The notes: a model not told the origin generated them from the letters alone. Numbered from the stretch's first letter, positions 1 through 9,186 are shown. The stretch: 64,000 nucleotides of DNA from Pharus latifolius (GCA_019359835.1 CM033330.1:36430228-36494227); one strand, 5' to 3'. Numbers and translations: made by a program.

Positions 1-822
1 GGAACGAAGTTGAAGTTCAGTACAGCTTACCACCCGCAAACTGGAGGTCAAACAGAAAGAGTGAACCAAATTTTAGAAGATATGTTGAGAGCTTGTGCTT
101 TGGACTATGGAAATTCTTGGGAACAATTTCTACCATACGCAGAATTTACCTACAACAATAGCTATCAAGTGAGTCTACAAATGGCCCCTTACGAAGCACT
201 TTATGGAAGGAAGTGCCGTACGCCGCTATATTGGACCGAAGTGGGACAGAAGCAATTCCTTGGACCGCAATTAGTGGAGGATGCCACGGCTCATGTGAGG
301 ATCATACAAGAGAGATTGAAAACGGCCCAGTCTCGACAAAAGAGTTACGCCGACAGAAGAAGGAGGGAACTATCCTTCGAGATAGGCGATCACGTATCTC
401 TCAAAGTGATACCCTACAAAGGAGTTCGACGATTCCAGATGAAGGGAAAATTGAGCCCAAGATATGTAGGACCATACAAGGTTTTGGAAAGACGAGGAGA
501 AGTGGCATACAAACTAGAGCTACCGCCTGAGTTAGCAGGAGTCCATGATGTCTTTCACGTATCCCAACTGAGGAAATGCCTGAGAAAACCAACGGAGCAA
601 GTGTCTCCCACAGAAATGGAAGTTCAACCGGATCTGACATACCAGGAATATCCAGTCAAGGTGTTAGAAATCAGTGAAAGGAGATTGAAGTCAAGGATCA
701 TAAAATTTTGCAGAGTCCAATGGAACAACCACACCGAAGAAGAATCAACTTGGGAAAGAGAAGAAGAGCTGCATCAGAATTTTCCTTACCTATTCTCGGA
801 CTGTTCGGAATCTCGAGGATGA
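1..822 (+). CDS. Ty3/gypsy chromovirus pol, C-terminal integrase and chromodomain (partial)
   Basis: The reading frame is open from the first base of the window, so this is the 3' end of a longer gag-pol gene. It starts inside the integrase core: HPQTGGQTERVNQ carries the last catalytic glutamate of the D,D-35-E triad. A GPY/F-type module follows (KLSPRYVGPYKVLE, about residue 150). The last ~55 residues (from YQEYPVKVLEISERR to the WEREEELHQNFPYLF block) have the spacing of a chromodomain, which in this group steers integration to particular chromatin. The polypurine tract and 3' LTR follow within 25 bp, as in an intact element. I see no stop or frameshift in this part. The lineage (Tekay/Del, RIRE3/RIRE8-like) is inferred from the chromodomain, the LTR size and the neighbouring orf0. 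Confidence 0.9.
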   Translation, partial: GTKLKFSTAYHPQTGGQTERVNQILEDMLRACALDYGNSWEQFLPYAEFTYNNSYQVSLQMAPYEALYGRKCRTPLYWTEVGQKQFLGPQLVEDATAHVRIIQERLKTAQSRQKSYADRRRRELSFEIGDHVSLKVIPYKGVRRFQMKGKLSPRYVGPYKVLERRGEVAYKLELPPELAGVHDVFHVSQLRKCLRKPTEQVSPTEMEVQPDLTYQEYPVKVLEISERRLKSRIIKFCRVQWNNHTEEESTWEREEELHQNFPYLFSDCSESRG

Positions 823-830
823 GATTATTC

Positions 831-845
831 CTAAGGAGGGTAGGT
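831..845 (+). promoter_or_regulatory. Polypurine tract
   Basis: A purine-rich run (AAGGAGGGTAGG) ends directly at the LTR start TGTAACACCCC. This is the expected plus-strand primer site. The equivalent sequence is at 24302-24314 in the nested element. Confidence 0.8.
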
Positions 846-1843
846 TGTAACACCCCAGTTTTTGATTATCCTTTCTGCTTACAAATCAGCATAACTTCTT
901 TGGAAACCCTGATATTTTAACCCTATCTTGATCTTGGGTATGCCACTACCTTAACCTAAAAAGTTGGCTGCTAAACTTCTTTCCCCAGATCATTTTCACA
1001 TTTCAGTCCAAAAGCGTTTCAATTTAGTCCTTTTCAGAAGTTTCAGAAAACCCAAAAAGGCTAAAAGTCCCAGATCACCTCAAAATCCAAATCTGATCAA
1101 GTGATAACCTTTCTTTCATTTTTCTGAACATTTTTCCCTTCTGGAAGAATTCCAGAATCTCGACCAAAACCCTAGTTTCAGCCTCGACAAAAGTTCAAAC
1201 CCTAATTACCCTAATTACCCTGTTTTCGAATTTTGTCAAAACCACCAGATGTTATCGGATTTCATCATCTTTCCTGCTAGATGAGTCCAAGACATTTAGT
1301 AGCACTCATCTGCAAAATCAGAATTCAAATCAGCCCTTCAGATCTTCAGAATTGCATTTAGGCCCAAATTCCCGAGCCAAAACCTTCGCGTTTCAGTCCA
1401 AAACCTTGCAAACAAGCCCCTGGCCTTTTCTTCGACCACGACCAGGAGACCACGTCCACGACCGCGACCAGTGCTCGTTCGACCAGCGCCCTGCCGCTTT
1501 GCCGCACCGTTGAACTCGTCGCCGGCGAAGCCCCTCGCGCTGCCACCTCACGGCCACGTAGCCACCAGCCGTGCGCAGCTGTACCGCCACCGTGGAGCGC
1601 TCAAGCCCCACCGTGCCATCGTCTTCCTCGCGCGCGCGTGCTGCTGCTGCTGCTAGGAGCTTTATGCCACTTGGCCACCATCCCGAAGATCTTCGCCACC
1701 ACCTCCTGACGGAATCCTGATATCCCGCGATTCGCCGTCTCTGGCAGAGCCCCGCCGCGTCCCGAAATGCATCGATGACCGTCCCGGCGTCAGAAGAAGA
1801 TATCCCCGGCGATTGCTGCTGCTCCCGAGAGCCTCACCCACGG

Positions 1844-1852
1844 CTATATAAA
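1844..1852 (+). promoter_or_regulatory. LTR TATA box
   Basis: CTATATAAA is followed by a C-rich stretch. It occupies the same place as CTATTTAAA in the C and D LTRs (near 16622, 25312 and 47541), so it is the probable LTR promoter and marks the U3/R boundary region. Confidence 0.7.
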
Positions 1853-3031
1853 CCCCCTCCCTTGCCCAGCATTGCCTCACACCATTCCACAACTTCAAAC
1901 CGTAGCTTCCTTCACCAGAGAGTAGTTGAGTTCTTCAGCGCCGCCGCGAAGCTCATCTTCCCCGGCGAGCAACCGTTGAAGCTTACGGCGCCAGCTTCGC
2001 CCGAAGCTTCCCCCTCCAAACCAACGCCACCAGTAAGCTCCTTTCATCCCCCTGTACGTTTCATAGCCATCAATTGGTCCCCGGCGCACCTCAACGCCGG
2101 CAATCACCGGAAAACTGAAAAGCCCCTGTTCCCGCAATGCCTAGAGATTTAGCCCGAATTAGCCTTCGTGCCAGTGATAGGATTTGACCAGTACACCTAA
2201 TTGAACAAGCCTGTAAGCTTAGATTTCAAATTCGAGCAAGAATCACGGCCTTTCCGAAGTTTGCGCGCCACCAATAAGCTGGTCCTTGTCGCCAAGCTTC
2301 TCCGGCCACTCTCCGGCCGGTTTAACCCCGCATGTAGATCCCTCACCTCACCCTCTCACTCCCTGAGCAAGGAATCGAGCTCAAACCCTTTAGAACAGAA
2401 ACGCCCAATCTAGAGGTTGTCTTCTCCAGCGCCGGTCGCCGGAATTTATCCCCGGCCGATCTAGCCTCGCACACCTTGTCATTTAGATAGATCTCAACCC
2501 CCTGAGCAATTTTGTCTACTAACCCGACCCCTAAATCGACCTGAATCAAAAGTTATAGCCATGCCAAGGTTGCTGTCCAGTGGCTCAGTTCATGTCCAGG
2601 CCACCGTGTTTGCTCACCGGATTTGGCCACCCTCCGGCCACTTTCAGCCCTTGAGCCTGTTGAGAGTTTTGTAGCTGATGTCAATGCCTAAACCCTAGAC
2701 AAAGTTGTGCATCAATTGGAGCTCTGAGTCAAAAGTTATGCAATGCCCTAGTTTCTGGCCATGTCAAACACTATGTCAGTGCATGTCCACCTGTGGCATT
2801 GGATGATTTAGACTTGTTTCTTTTGAGCAATTGAAATGCCACTTTGTCCACTACGCCTTTTGAGCCATGTTCTACAATATTCCCTACTATCACATCTCCA
2901 GAAAACAAACCTAGAACCGATTTAGGGCAATGTCAAGCCATGAGTCGAATGTCAGCCCTTCGACATTCAAGCCCTCTGAACCCATCTCTTCAACCAATGT
3001 CAAGTGACCTTCTCTAAACCAATTCCCCTGC

Positions 3032-4501
3032 ATGCATGATGTATTTACGTATTATTTTCTAGTGCTTGTGTGCTTATATGGTATGTATGTGTTGTTTGTA
3101 CCCGTCGTGGAACCAGACGTTGAAGGAGCAGAGGAGATCCCTGAAGATTCATTTGAGCAGCTAGACCCGTCACTGCAAGGCAAGTCTCAAACCCTTGATC
3201 ATGTCTCACCTGCTATTTTGAAATAAAGTATGTTAACTGTTTTCCAGTATATGCATGCCTTAGATTCAAATAAGAATTATGTTTCAATAAAATGACTAGA
3301 TATGACCTAAATGATTGTAAAGCCCCCTTTGACATTGAATATCCCTGCACCCTTGTTACCCTAGATTATCATGCTTAGGCTATGCTATGCTTAAAGATTA
3401 TATGACAAATGTTGAATGGTCACATATGAGAAAAGCATGTTCAGAACCCCTTTTTGTGAAAGAAAATGTGATTGGAATCGATAGTGAGGATGGTTTGATT
3501 GGATGGTGCTGTGTGCGCACTGGGAGTGTGAAAGACTCCTCACTAAAGATTCATAAGGACTAGAACCTTGTGTTGTGCTTCTATGCGGCATGAAAAACGT
3601 ACCAACCACCTGCCTGTTTATGGGACGGGCGCAACTTAGTAGCTTTCTTTAGTGTTAGCTTTTCCCTGCAATGGTTGTCGGTCCAGTTTCTTGCGAGAAC
3701 TGGTGGGCCGCAGAAGGCCATGAGTGATGTGAGTTCAGAAAAATCATGAGAGGAAAAGGTGGAAAGAAGGAAGACGCCCTAAGCCAGATTAAGTCGTGCG
3801 CGACTGTAATCAAGAGAGGCTATGTGTCTTGCGAGAACATAGGCCCAGGCTAGGAAGTAAGGCAGTGGGGAGGACCCACAACGGTACTTGAGACTTAACT
3901 GTCTATTTACCGGGCAGGGAAATGGTTAATACTAGGACTGTAAATTGTTGTGTCATCTCGGCCTTGTCACATGCGTAAAAGTCGCATGAAGCTGATCCGA
4001 CTTGAAAGCCGAATGATTGGTGGATTAAGGTGGTACACCTTTGCAAAGTTTAAAAAGTATCAGATACTCTGAGCTCCCAGGTCATGGAGTCTGCGCGCTG
4101 TGAATTCTATTCACGTCGATGCAGCACAAGTAGCTTTTGGAAGTTTTTCACAAAATCTGAGTAAAGTGGTGACTCATGAAAGACTGCCACACACAACATT
4201 TCTGAAAATCTAGCTTAGGATTTCAAAAGCCCCGCTTTCGAGAATAAAGACCTTTCTTTAAAGCTACATGTGAAAATCTATTATATATTTATACACAGAG
4301 CCAAAGAGCTGTTCTTTGAGAAACTCCCCATCATCTATATATATATGCATTGTTACTTGGGACTTGTTGAGCACCATGTGGACAATGTGCTCACCCTTGC
4401 TTTTGCAAACAAATTTAGAGGAAGGATTCGCCGACCCTGAATCTTATGGTCTTGAACACAATGTGGAACAAGAAGAAGAAACTGAGGACCCATCTGGTTA
4501 A
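3032..4501 (+). CDS. Candidate LTR-encoded spliced acidic peptide (copy A1)
   Basis: There are two coding-like exons. The first is open from ATG 3032: a hydrophobic stretch (FTYYFLVLVCLYGMYVLFV) leads into an acidic part (EPDVEGAEEIPEDSFEQLDP) and ends at CAAG|GCAAGT (3179/3180), a textbook GC-type donor. The second begins after the acceptor AAATTTAG (4417-4418), reads EEGFADPESYGLEHNVEQEE and stops at TAA 4499. The intron is phase 1. The same donor, phase, frame and acidic composition recur at 10138-11604, 48787-50220 and 30765-32049. An alternative is that the T-rich 'hydrophobic' part is a polypyrimidine tract, with an acceptor at AACCAG (3116) and a coding exon only from 3117. I do not recognise the peptide, and expression is unproven. 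Confidence 0.45.
3612..4114 (+). other. Conserved hairpin region in LTR (copy A1)
   Basis: It lies inside the proposed intron. In order: GCCTG...CGGGC (3612-3630), ATGCG...CGCAT (3971-3987), CTTTGCAAAG (4039-4048), GTATC-A-GATAC (4057-4067), CTCC...GGAG (4074-4089) and GTGAAT-TCT-ATTCAC (4100-4114). The other LTRs keep each stem while its sequence changes. Confidence 0.5.
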
Positions 4502-4835
4502 AGGGTTATGCACCAAGGTGGAGTTCGATGTGGAGAAGGCCCATGCAATACCGCCGCTGCAGAGAAAGAAGACTGATGGAGCCCTTTTGTTTATCGTTGC
4601 TGTTTTATTTTGTGTCGACCTTTGTGTCGAAAACTCCTTAATTTGTATTAACAATTAAATGCGTCACTTCGGCGCTAAGTTATTGTAATGTTGGTCCTTG
4701 TGATCAGCACTTGTTTTTAATTACTCGCATTTTATATAATGCATTCTATTGTTGTGAGCTGTAATGTGCCTTTTCTGAGTGCAATCCACCTGGGCGATTG
4801 CCACTGGAATCCTCAAATGAGGGTCCCACAGAACT

Positions 4836-4847
4836 TGGTATCAGAGC
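4836..4847 (+). other. Primer-binding site (initiator Met tRNA type)
   Basis: TGGTATCAGAGC begins five bases after the LTR end. It is complementary to the 3' end of plant initiator methionine tRNA, the usual primer of plant LTR retrotransposons. The same site is at 19651 and, for the copia elements, at 55121 and (minus strand) 34931. Confidence 0.9.
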
Positions 4848-5027
4848 AGAAGACTCGACTGTAGGTCATAACCCTTAGATAGACTTTGGCGTCCCTAGAA
4901 GAAAAGTTCGCTAGTTCTTTGTCAAAATTTGTTTACGAAAACCTATTTTCCTTAAGAAAAATGTTATTTTGATCTTTGGAAAATGATTTTGGACTTCTCT
5001 TATAGATGCCTTTTGTTCTGTCTTCAG

Positions 5028-5906
5028 ATGGCTTTCGATAGGAGATACCTTCATGGAGACGAGCTCGGATCGTGGGCACTGTTGCTGTGGATGATGCTGC
5101 AATTCCTTGGAGCACGGGACAGTCAGAGACCGGTATATTGCGTTTGGCAAGATGAGATAAATGGACGACCCATAGGTTGTCGGGCCTCGGTGATTGTCTA
5201 CGAGATCCCCGAGCATGGGAGAGGCTCAGTTAGACGCCAAGCCCGTAGAGAAGAAGAGGAGGATGCTATCTTGGACGCTGCCCGTCGTGCTGTAGGTTCC
5301 GTCCGGCAGATGTACAGCGACTACCTTTCTGATTCTCCTTACCGCTTCGTGCCTTACCAGGTCCCCGGATCGGAGTACCGAGTTGTTCTTCCGTCCAGCG
5401 ACCAGGAGAACGCTATCCTGACGAAGACTCGAGACGTCGTTCGCGCTTCGGAGATTGCATACACCCGCCTATTTCGAGACTACGAGCGTGTTCGCGATGA
5501 TCGCCACTACCTTGAGGGCATGCTTATTAGGGCTCGTGCAAGCCTCCGAGAAAAAGAGAGACAAATTCAAGAAATGGCTGAATCAAGTGGAGAAAAAGAC
5601 CTTGAAGCTGCAGAGTCGGTAACCAAGAAGAGTCGCCCGAAGTTGAGGATCACCGCTCGCAAGAAGGTAGGAAACTCGAAGGAGTATCTCAGTGGTTTCA
5701 TTCCTGCGTCGCGTGGCATAGTCATCAACGGTGAAGCAATCGAGCTTCCTTGCACCGCACAGAAGAAGAAGACCCCCGAAGGAAAAGGGAAGGAGCCTAT
5801 CAACATCGACGACAACGAAGATGACCCGATGGATGCTGATGACAATGAGGAGGAGGATCCCGAGGAGGTTGAGCCTTGTGATTCTTCTGATGATGCTGAG
5901 GAGTGA
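5028..5906 (+). CDS. orf0, extra reading frame upstream of gag
   Basis: This frame of ~292 residues lies between the PBS and gag, the position of the 'orf0' known from RIRE3/RIRE8-type rice elements. I prefer ATG 5028 over the upstream ATG at 4983: the bases before it (TTTTGTTCTGTCTTCAG) look like a splice acceptor, and the related copy at 19860 is homologous only from about here. The protein has an N-terminal domain I do not recognise, a helical charged segment around residues 150-190 (ending EREIQE-like heptads), a basic stretch (KKSRPKLRITARKK) and a very acidic tail of about 35 residues ending SSDDAEE. No stop or frameshift is visible. The function is unknown. A collapsed copy survives at 19866-19995. 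Confidence 0.7.
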   Translation: MAFDRRYLHGDELGSWALLLWMMLQFLGARDSQRPVYCVWQDEINGRPIGCRASVIVYEIPEHGRGSVRRQARREEEEDAILDAARRAVGSVRQMYSDYLSDSPYRFVPYQVPGSEYRVVLPSSDQENAILTKTRDVVRASEIAYTRLFRDYERVRDDRHYLEGMLIRARASLREKERQIQEMAESSGEKDLEAAESVTKKSRPKLRITARKKVGNSKEYLSGFIPASRGIVINGEAIELPCTAQKKKTPEGKGKEPINIDDNEDDPMDADDNEEEDPEEVEPCDSSDDAEE

Positions 5907-6189
5907 CTGCAGACTTTCGACCTTTTGTGCGTAGCCCAGCAGACGCTAGATTTCCTTTTGTTGTAGTAGTTGTTTTAGTATGATTGATGTATGCTGGTTG
6001 CTAGAGGAGCTCTGTAAGCCAATGAGGCTAGAAGCTTTGTATCTTTTGAAAAAAAAATTGGTTTATGGAAAAGTCATTTTGCATATCCTTATTCTTACTT
6101 CTTGAGTTAATGCCAGCCTTCTGCTAGCATCCCTGTGAACGATTCTTTCCGAATCGATGTTTCTATTCTTAACCTCCTGTTTGAGTAGG

Positions 6190-7090
6190 ATGGTTAACAC
6201 ACGCGTGAGACCCCAGGAAGGAGGGCTAGAGGAAAACCACAACAGTACAGGAGCTACACCCGGAGCAAGAGGCCACACGGACCCCGGTAGACCAGGATCT
6301 TCGACGATGCCACAGGGAGGTGACATCAACGATGTGCTGCTATGGATGGATCACAATCGTCAAGAGTCAGCGGCTGTGCAAAACCAAATCTTGGGACAGC
6401 TGATGCAACATATTGCATCCGGACAAACTGAAGGACCCGTGATGGGCACAAAGTTAACTGATTTTCAAAAGACGCGACCCCCGACTTTCTCAAGCACAGA
6501 AGACCCCATCGTGGCAGACGACTGGCTCCGAGATGTGGAAAGAAAGTTGAATACCGTCAGATGCAGTGATGAAGAAAAGCTCTTGTACGGATCGAACCAA
6601 CTGGCTGGACCTGCTGCCGCTTGGTGGGAGAATTACCAAACCGTGCACACCAACAGAGATTCGATCACCTGGAATGAATTCAAGGAGGAATTCCGTAGAT
6701 ACCACGTCCCAAAAGGCGTTGTCCAGGCAAAGCGCCGAGAATTCGTAAATCTGCGACAAGGGAGTAAGACCGTGAAACAATACCTGCATGAATTTATTCA
6801 GCTGGCAAGATACGCACCTGAAGATATAGCGACAGAGGAAAGGAAGATTGATAGGTTTTGTGAAGGACTACAGAATTCCCTGCAATACCAACTGTCATCC
6901 CACGAGTTCACAGACTTCCACGTCCTAATAAACCGACTACTTAAGATGGAGGAGAAAAGAGGAATAATTGAAGAAGACCGAAAGAGGAAGGCTTTGCCCA
7001 ACTCTTACCAAGGAGGTGCTAGTCGAGGGAGACCGATGCCAACTTTCCGACCAGCCTTCAGACCACCTCAGAGACCCCAAAGGCCTGCAC
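6190..7090 (+). pseudogene. Tekay-type gag, 3' truncated
   Basis: It starts MVNTRVRPQEGG. The capsid-type retrotransposon gag domain covers about residues 95-230: WLRDVERKLNTV, the hallmark GPAAAWWENYQ, then FRRYHVPKGVVQAKRREF and FCEGLQNSLQYQL. A proline/arginine-rich linker follows (residues ~290-305). At about 7090 the sequence changes to unrelated Tat DNA, so the zinc knuckle, protease and the rest of pol are lost. The frame runs on to 7203 in foreign sequence. It lies 280 bp downstream of orf0, as expected for the intact element. Confidence 0.85.
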
Positions 7091-7645
7091 CCCCAGGTCC
7101 CCTACCCGAAGGTAGAACCAGTGCCGGAGCCAGTCCCCCCAGTGATCCCAGGAGGCTAGCACCAGGTACTCGTCGGCGCGGCCTGGAGTCAGCTGGATCA
7201 TGATGGAGCCGAAGGCTGACCTGGGGCCGCCCCTCCTCACCACCGGGCCCCTCGCCGCCGGCTCGTAGAAGTACCGAAGGAGCCGCATGGTGGGCATCAC
7301 GGCGGTCGTCTCGCACAACCATATGAACACCCCCATCCGAACAAGGGTGTTCGGGGTGAGGTGGTTGAGCGCGAGGCCGTACACCTGGAGGAAGTCGCGA
7401 AGCAGCGGGTGCACGGGGAGCCGAAGGCCGGCCTCCACGAATGCCTCGAAAGCCACCACCTCCCCATCCCGAGGGCTCGGCACCTGCTCCGCCGGGCCGG
7501 GGATCCTGATATCTCCCGCCTGGAAGTAGCCGCACTCCAAGAAGGCCTCAAGGGCCCCCGAGGAGAACTCGGTGGCCCCGAGGAAATCGGAGGTCACCTC
7601 CTCCGCAGGCAACTCGGAGACCTTGGCGCGACTCTTTGGCGCCAT
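7091..7645 (-). pseudogene. Tat antisense gene, N-terminal part (PF04195-like)
   Basis: On the minus strand it starts MAPKSRAKVSELPAEEV (an extra in-frame Met lies directly upstream) and matches residue for residue in many places the fragment at 36937-36483. Shared segments include GEVVAFEAF.EAGLRLPVHP.LR, YG.ALNHLTPN.LVRMG.FIWL and RYFYEPAA. This is the family described as 'putative gypsy type transposon' (Pfam PF04195), found in Tat-lineage extra genes. The role is unknown. It is cut after WFYLRVGDLG, close to 7091. The gene runs opposite to its element and starts ~550 bp from the LTR. Confidence 0.72.
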
Positions 7646-7664
7646 CACGGACGAAAACTACCGG

Positions 7665-7850
7665 GCGTTTCCGGACGAAGTCTCCGGAAACTACCGGAAA
7701 CTACCGGAAACTACCGGGCGTTTCCGGACGAAGCCTCCGGAAACTACCATAAACTACCGGGTGTTCCCGGACAAAGTCTCCGGAAACTACCGGAAACTAC
7801 CGGATGCCTCCGGACAAAAGTCGCCGGAAACCACCGGAAATCACCGGGAG
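7665..7850 (-). repeat. Short tandem repeats in the antisense-gene leader
   Basis: The unit GGAAACTACC(GG), 12 bp, recurs singly and in runs, mixed with CCGGGCGTTTCCGGACGAAG. It lies between the TATA-like box and the antisense start codon. A weaker related run (CTACCGGGAG) is in the other copy at about 37010-37070. Confidence 0.7.
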
Positions 7851-7911
7851 ATGACGTGTTTGTGGGATTTCGAGGGCGTGTGGGCATGGTCAACTTGAGG
7901 GCCCCTCCCCC

Positions 7912-7922
7912 CCTATTTATAG
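7912..7922 (-). promoter_or_regulatory. TATA-like box for the Tat antisense gene
   Basis: On the minus strand CTATAAATAGG lies ~270 bp upstream of the antisense ATG. The other Tat copy has the same box at 37113-37124, ~180 bp upstream of its ATG. This suggests a dedicated antisense promoter next to the 3' LTR. Confidence 0.55.
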
Positions 7923-8192
7923 GCAGTGGGGAGGGCCCGGATGCCCGACACGTGTCCACAAAGCCATCAGAGCCGCAGAGCTGAACCGTGGCGCACAAAA
8001 CGAACCGACGCGGGCGCGGGCGCATCGAAACGATGCGTCGGTTCGCGGGTAGACGCGTCCCGCGGAGGAGCGGTTAGGAAGGCGAAGCGCCGCCGGGAGC
8101 GTAAAGGACTTCATGGAATACGAAGCGTCACAATTTGGAGATCCACATACTCGTCGGAGGCACCAAGAGCCCCCGAGGGCCTAGGGGGCTGC

Positions 8193-9186
8193 TGTTGGGG
8201 GAATCCCCAGCGGTCCCACGAAGTCCTAAGAAGCACCCGGTGAGATCCGAAGGGTCCCCGGGACCGGTGACACCCGGTGAGATCCGGAGGGTCTTCGGGC
8301 ACCCGGTGAGATCCGGAGGGTCTCCGGGACCCCGGTGACACCCGGTGAGATCCGGAGGGTCTCCGGGACCGGTGGCACCCGGTGAGACCCAGAGGGTCTC
8401 CGGGACCCCGGTGACACCCGGTGAGATCCGGAGGGTCTCCGGGACCCCGGTGGCACCCGGTGAGATACGGAGGGTCTCCGGGACCCCGGTGACACCCGGT
8501 GAGATCCGGAGGGTCTCCGGGAATCCGGTGAGATCTGGAGGGTGTCCGGGACCCCGGTGGCACCCGGTGAGATACAGAGGGTCTCCGGGAACCCGGTGAC
8601 ACCCGGTGAGCTCCGGAGGGTCTCTGGGACCCCGGTGACACCCGGCAAGCTACGGAGGGTCTCCGGGACCCCGGTGCCACCCGGTGAGATACGGAGGTTC
8701 TCCGGAACCCCGGTGGCGCCCGGTGAAATCCGGAGAGCCTCCGTGTCCATGAAGAGCTGTTGCTGACCGTGGGGCCCCTAGGAAGCTTGTGGCTCCACGT
8801 GTCGAGCATCCAAGCCGTCCATCAGGCCAAAGGACGTCTTCGCCCTTCCATCCGACGGTTGCAGCGAGGGCATTTTTGTCTTTTGTATTTCTTAGGGGTT
8901 ATATATACCCCTCTTGTACCCTTTTTCAGGGATTCCAATTCATTTCATATAAACGCAATTCCCGGCTCTCTTGGAGACCTCTCCCCGAGAGCTCACCTCC
9001 CCAGCGGACTCGCGTCCGGAGTGAGCCAACAGGACTAGGGCCCCCACTGGGACCCGAACCTGTATAAACCTCTGTGTCACTTTCTGTGTTGCCCGGCGGG
9101 AGGACACCTGTAACTCGGTCTGCTCGCGCCGCTGTACTTGTGTTGCGCACATCCGAACCTGCCGGGGTATCCGTAATACCACGACA
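8193..9186 (+). mobile_element. Tat LTR (994 bp)
   Basis: It starts TGTTGGGGGAATCC and ends CCGTAATACCACGACA, matching the ends of the Tat LTRs at 13507, 37352 and 50565. A G-rich polypurine-like run (GGGCCTAGGGGGCTGC) precedes it. A TATA-like TTATATATACC is at 8899-8908. The middle is a 39-bp tandem repeat in place of the 45-bp repeat seen in other copies. Confidence 0.85.
8236..8745 (+). repeat. 39-bp tandem repeat in Tat LTR U3
   Basis: There are about 13 units of a GC-rich 39-mer beginning ACCCGGTGAGATCCGGAGGG, with two shortened units. Because 39 is a multiple of three, stop-free frames run through it on both strands. They are not genes. Confidence 0.9.

Larger units (their letters stand above)
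846..4830 (+). mobile_element. Tekay-type LTR, subfamily A, complete (3985 bp)
   Basis: The LTR runs from TGTAACACCCC to TCCCACA (TG...CA ends). A polypurine tract precedes it and a primer-binding site follows it, so it is bounded on both sides by element-internal sequence. It closes the pol fragment at 1-822 and opens the orf0/gag region at 5028-7090. It contains a TATA box at 1844, a possible 5' exon ending at a splice-donor-like GTAAGC near 2032, two coding-like exons (3117-3179 and 4419-4501), and a conserved hairpin region (3612-4114). It aligns well with 9187-11932, with differences scattered throughout. Confidence 0.88.
7091..9186 (+). mobile_element. Tat-type element, 3' end only
   Basis: It contains the end of the internal region with an antisense gene (7645 to ~7091, minus strand), then a 994-bp LTR (8193-9186) oriented plus. 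The same arrangement recurs intact at 36483-38523. The left edge cuts into chromovirus gag and the right edge into a Tekay LTR, so both flanks were altered after or during insertion. No target duplication can be assigned. Everything upstream (5' LTR, gag, pol) is missing. Confidence 0.8.

Noticed and set aside
3032..3116. Secreted or membrane peptide start (MHDVFTYYFLVLV...) taken as certain
   Set aside because: The T-rich sequence is equally explained as a polypyrimidine tract before a splice acceptor, so I kept it only as one of two readings.
4836..4847. tRNA-like match
   Set aside because: It is only the short complement of a tRNA 3' end (primer-binding site). No tRNA gene is seen in the window.
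7361..7984. 207-codon plus frame
   Set aside because: Antisense shadow of the conserved PF04195-like minus gene and of its leader repeats.
8111..8809. Long frames on both strands (up to 232 codons, repetitive P-G-S-R-R-P)
   Set aside because: They coincide with a 39-bp tandem repeat whose length is divisible by three. Frames are open on both strands with no recognisable domain.
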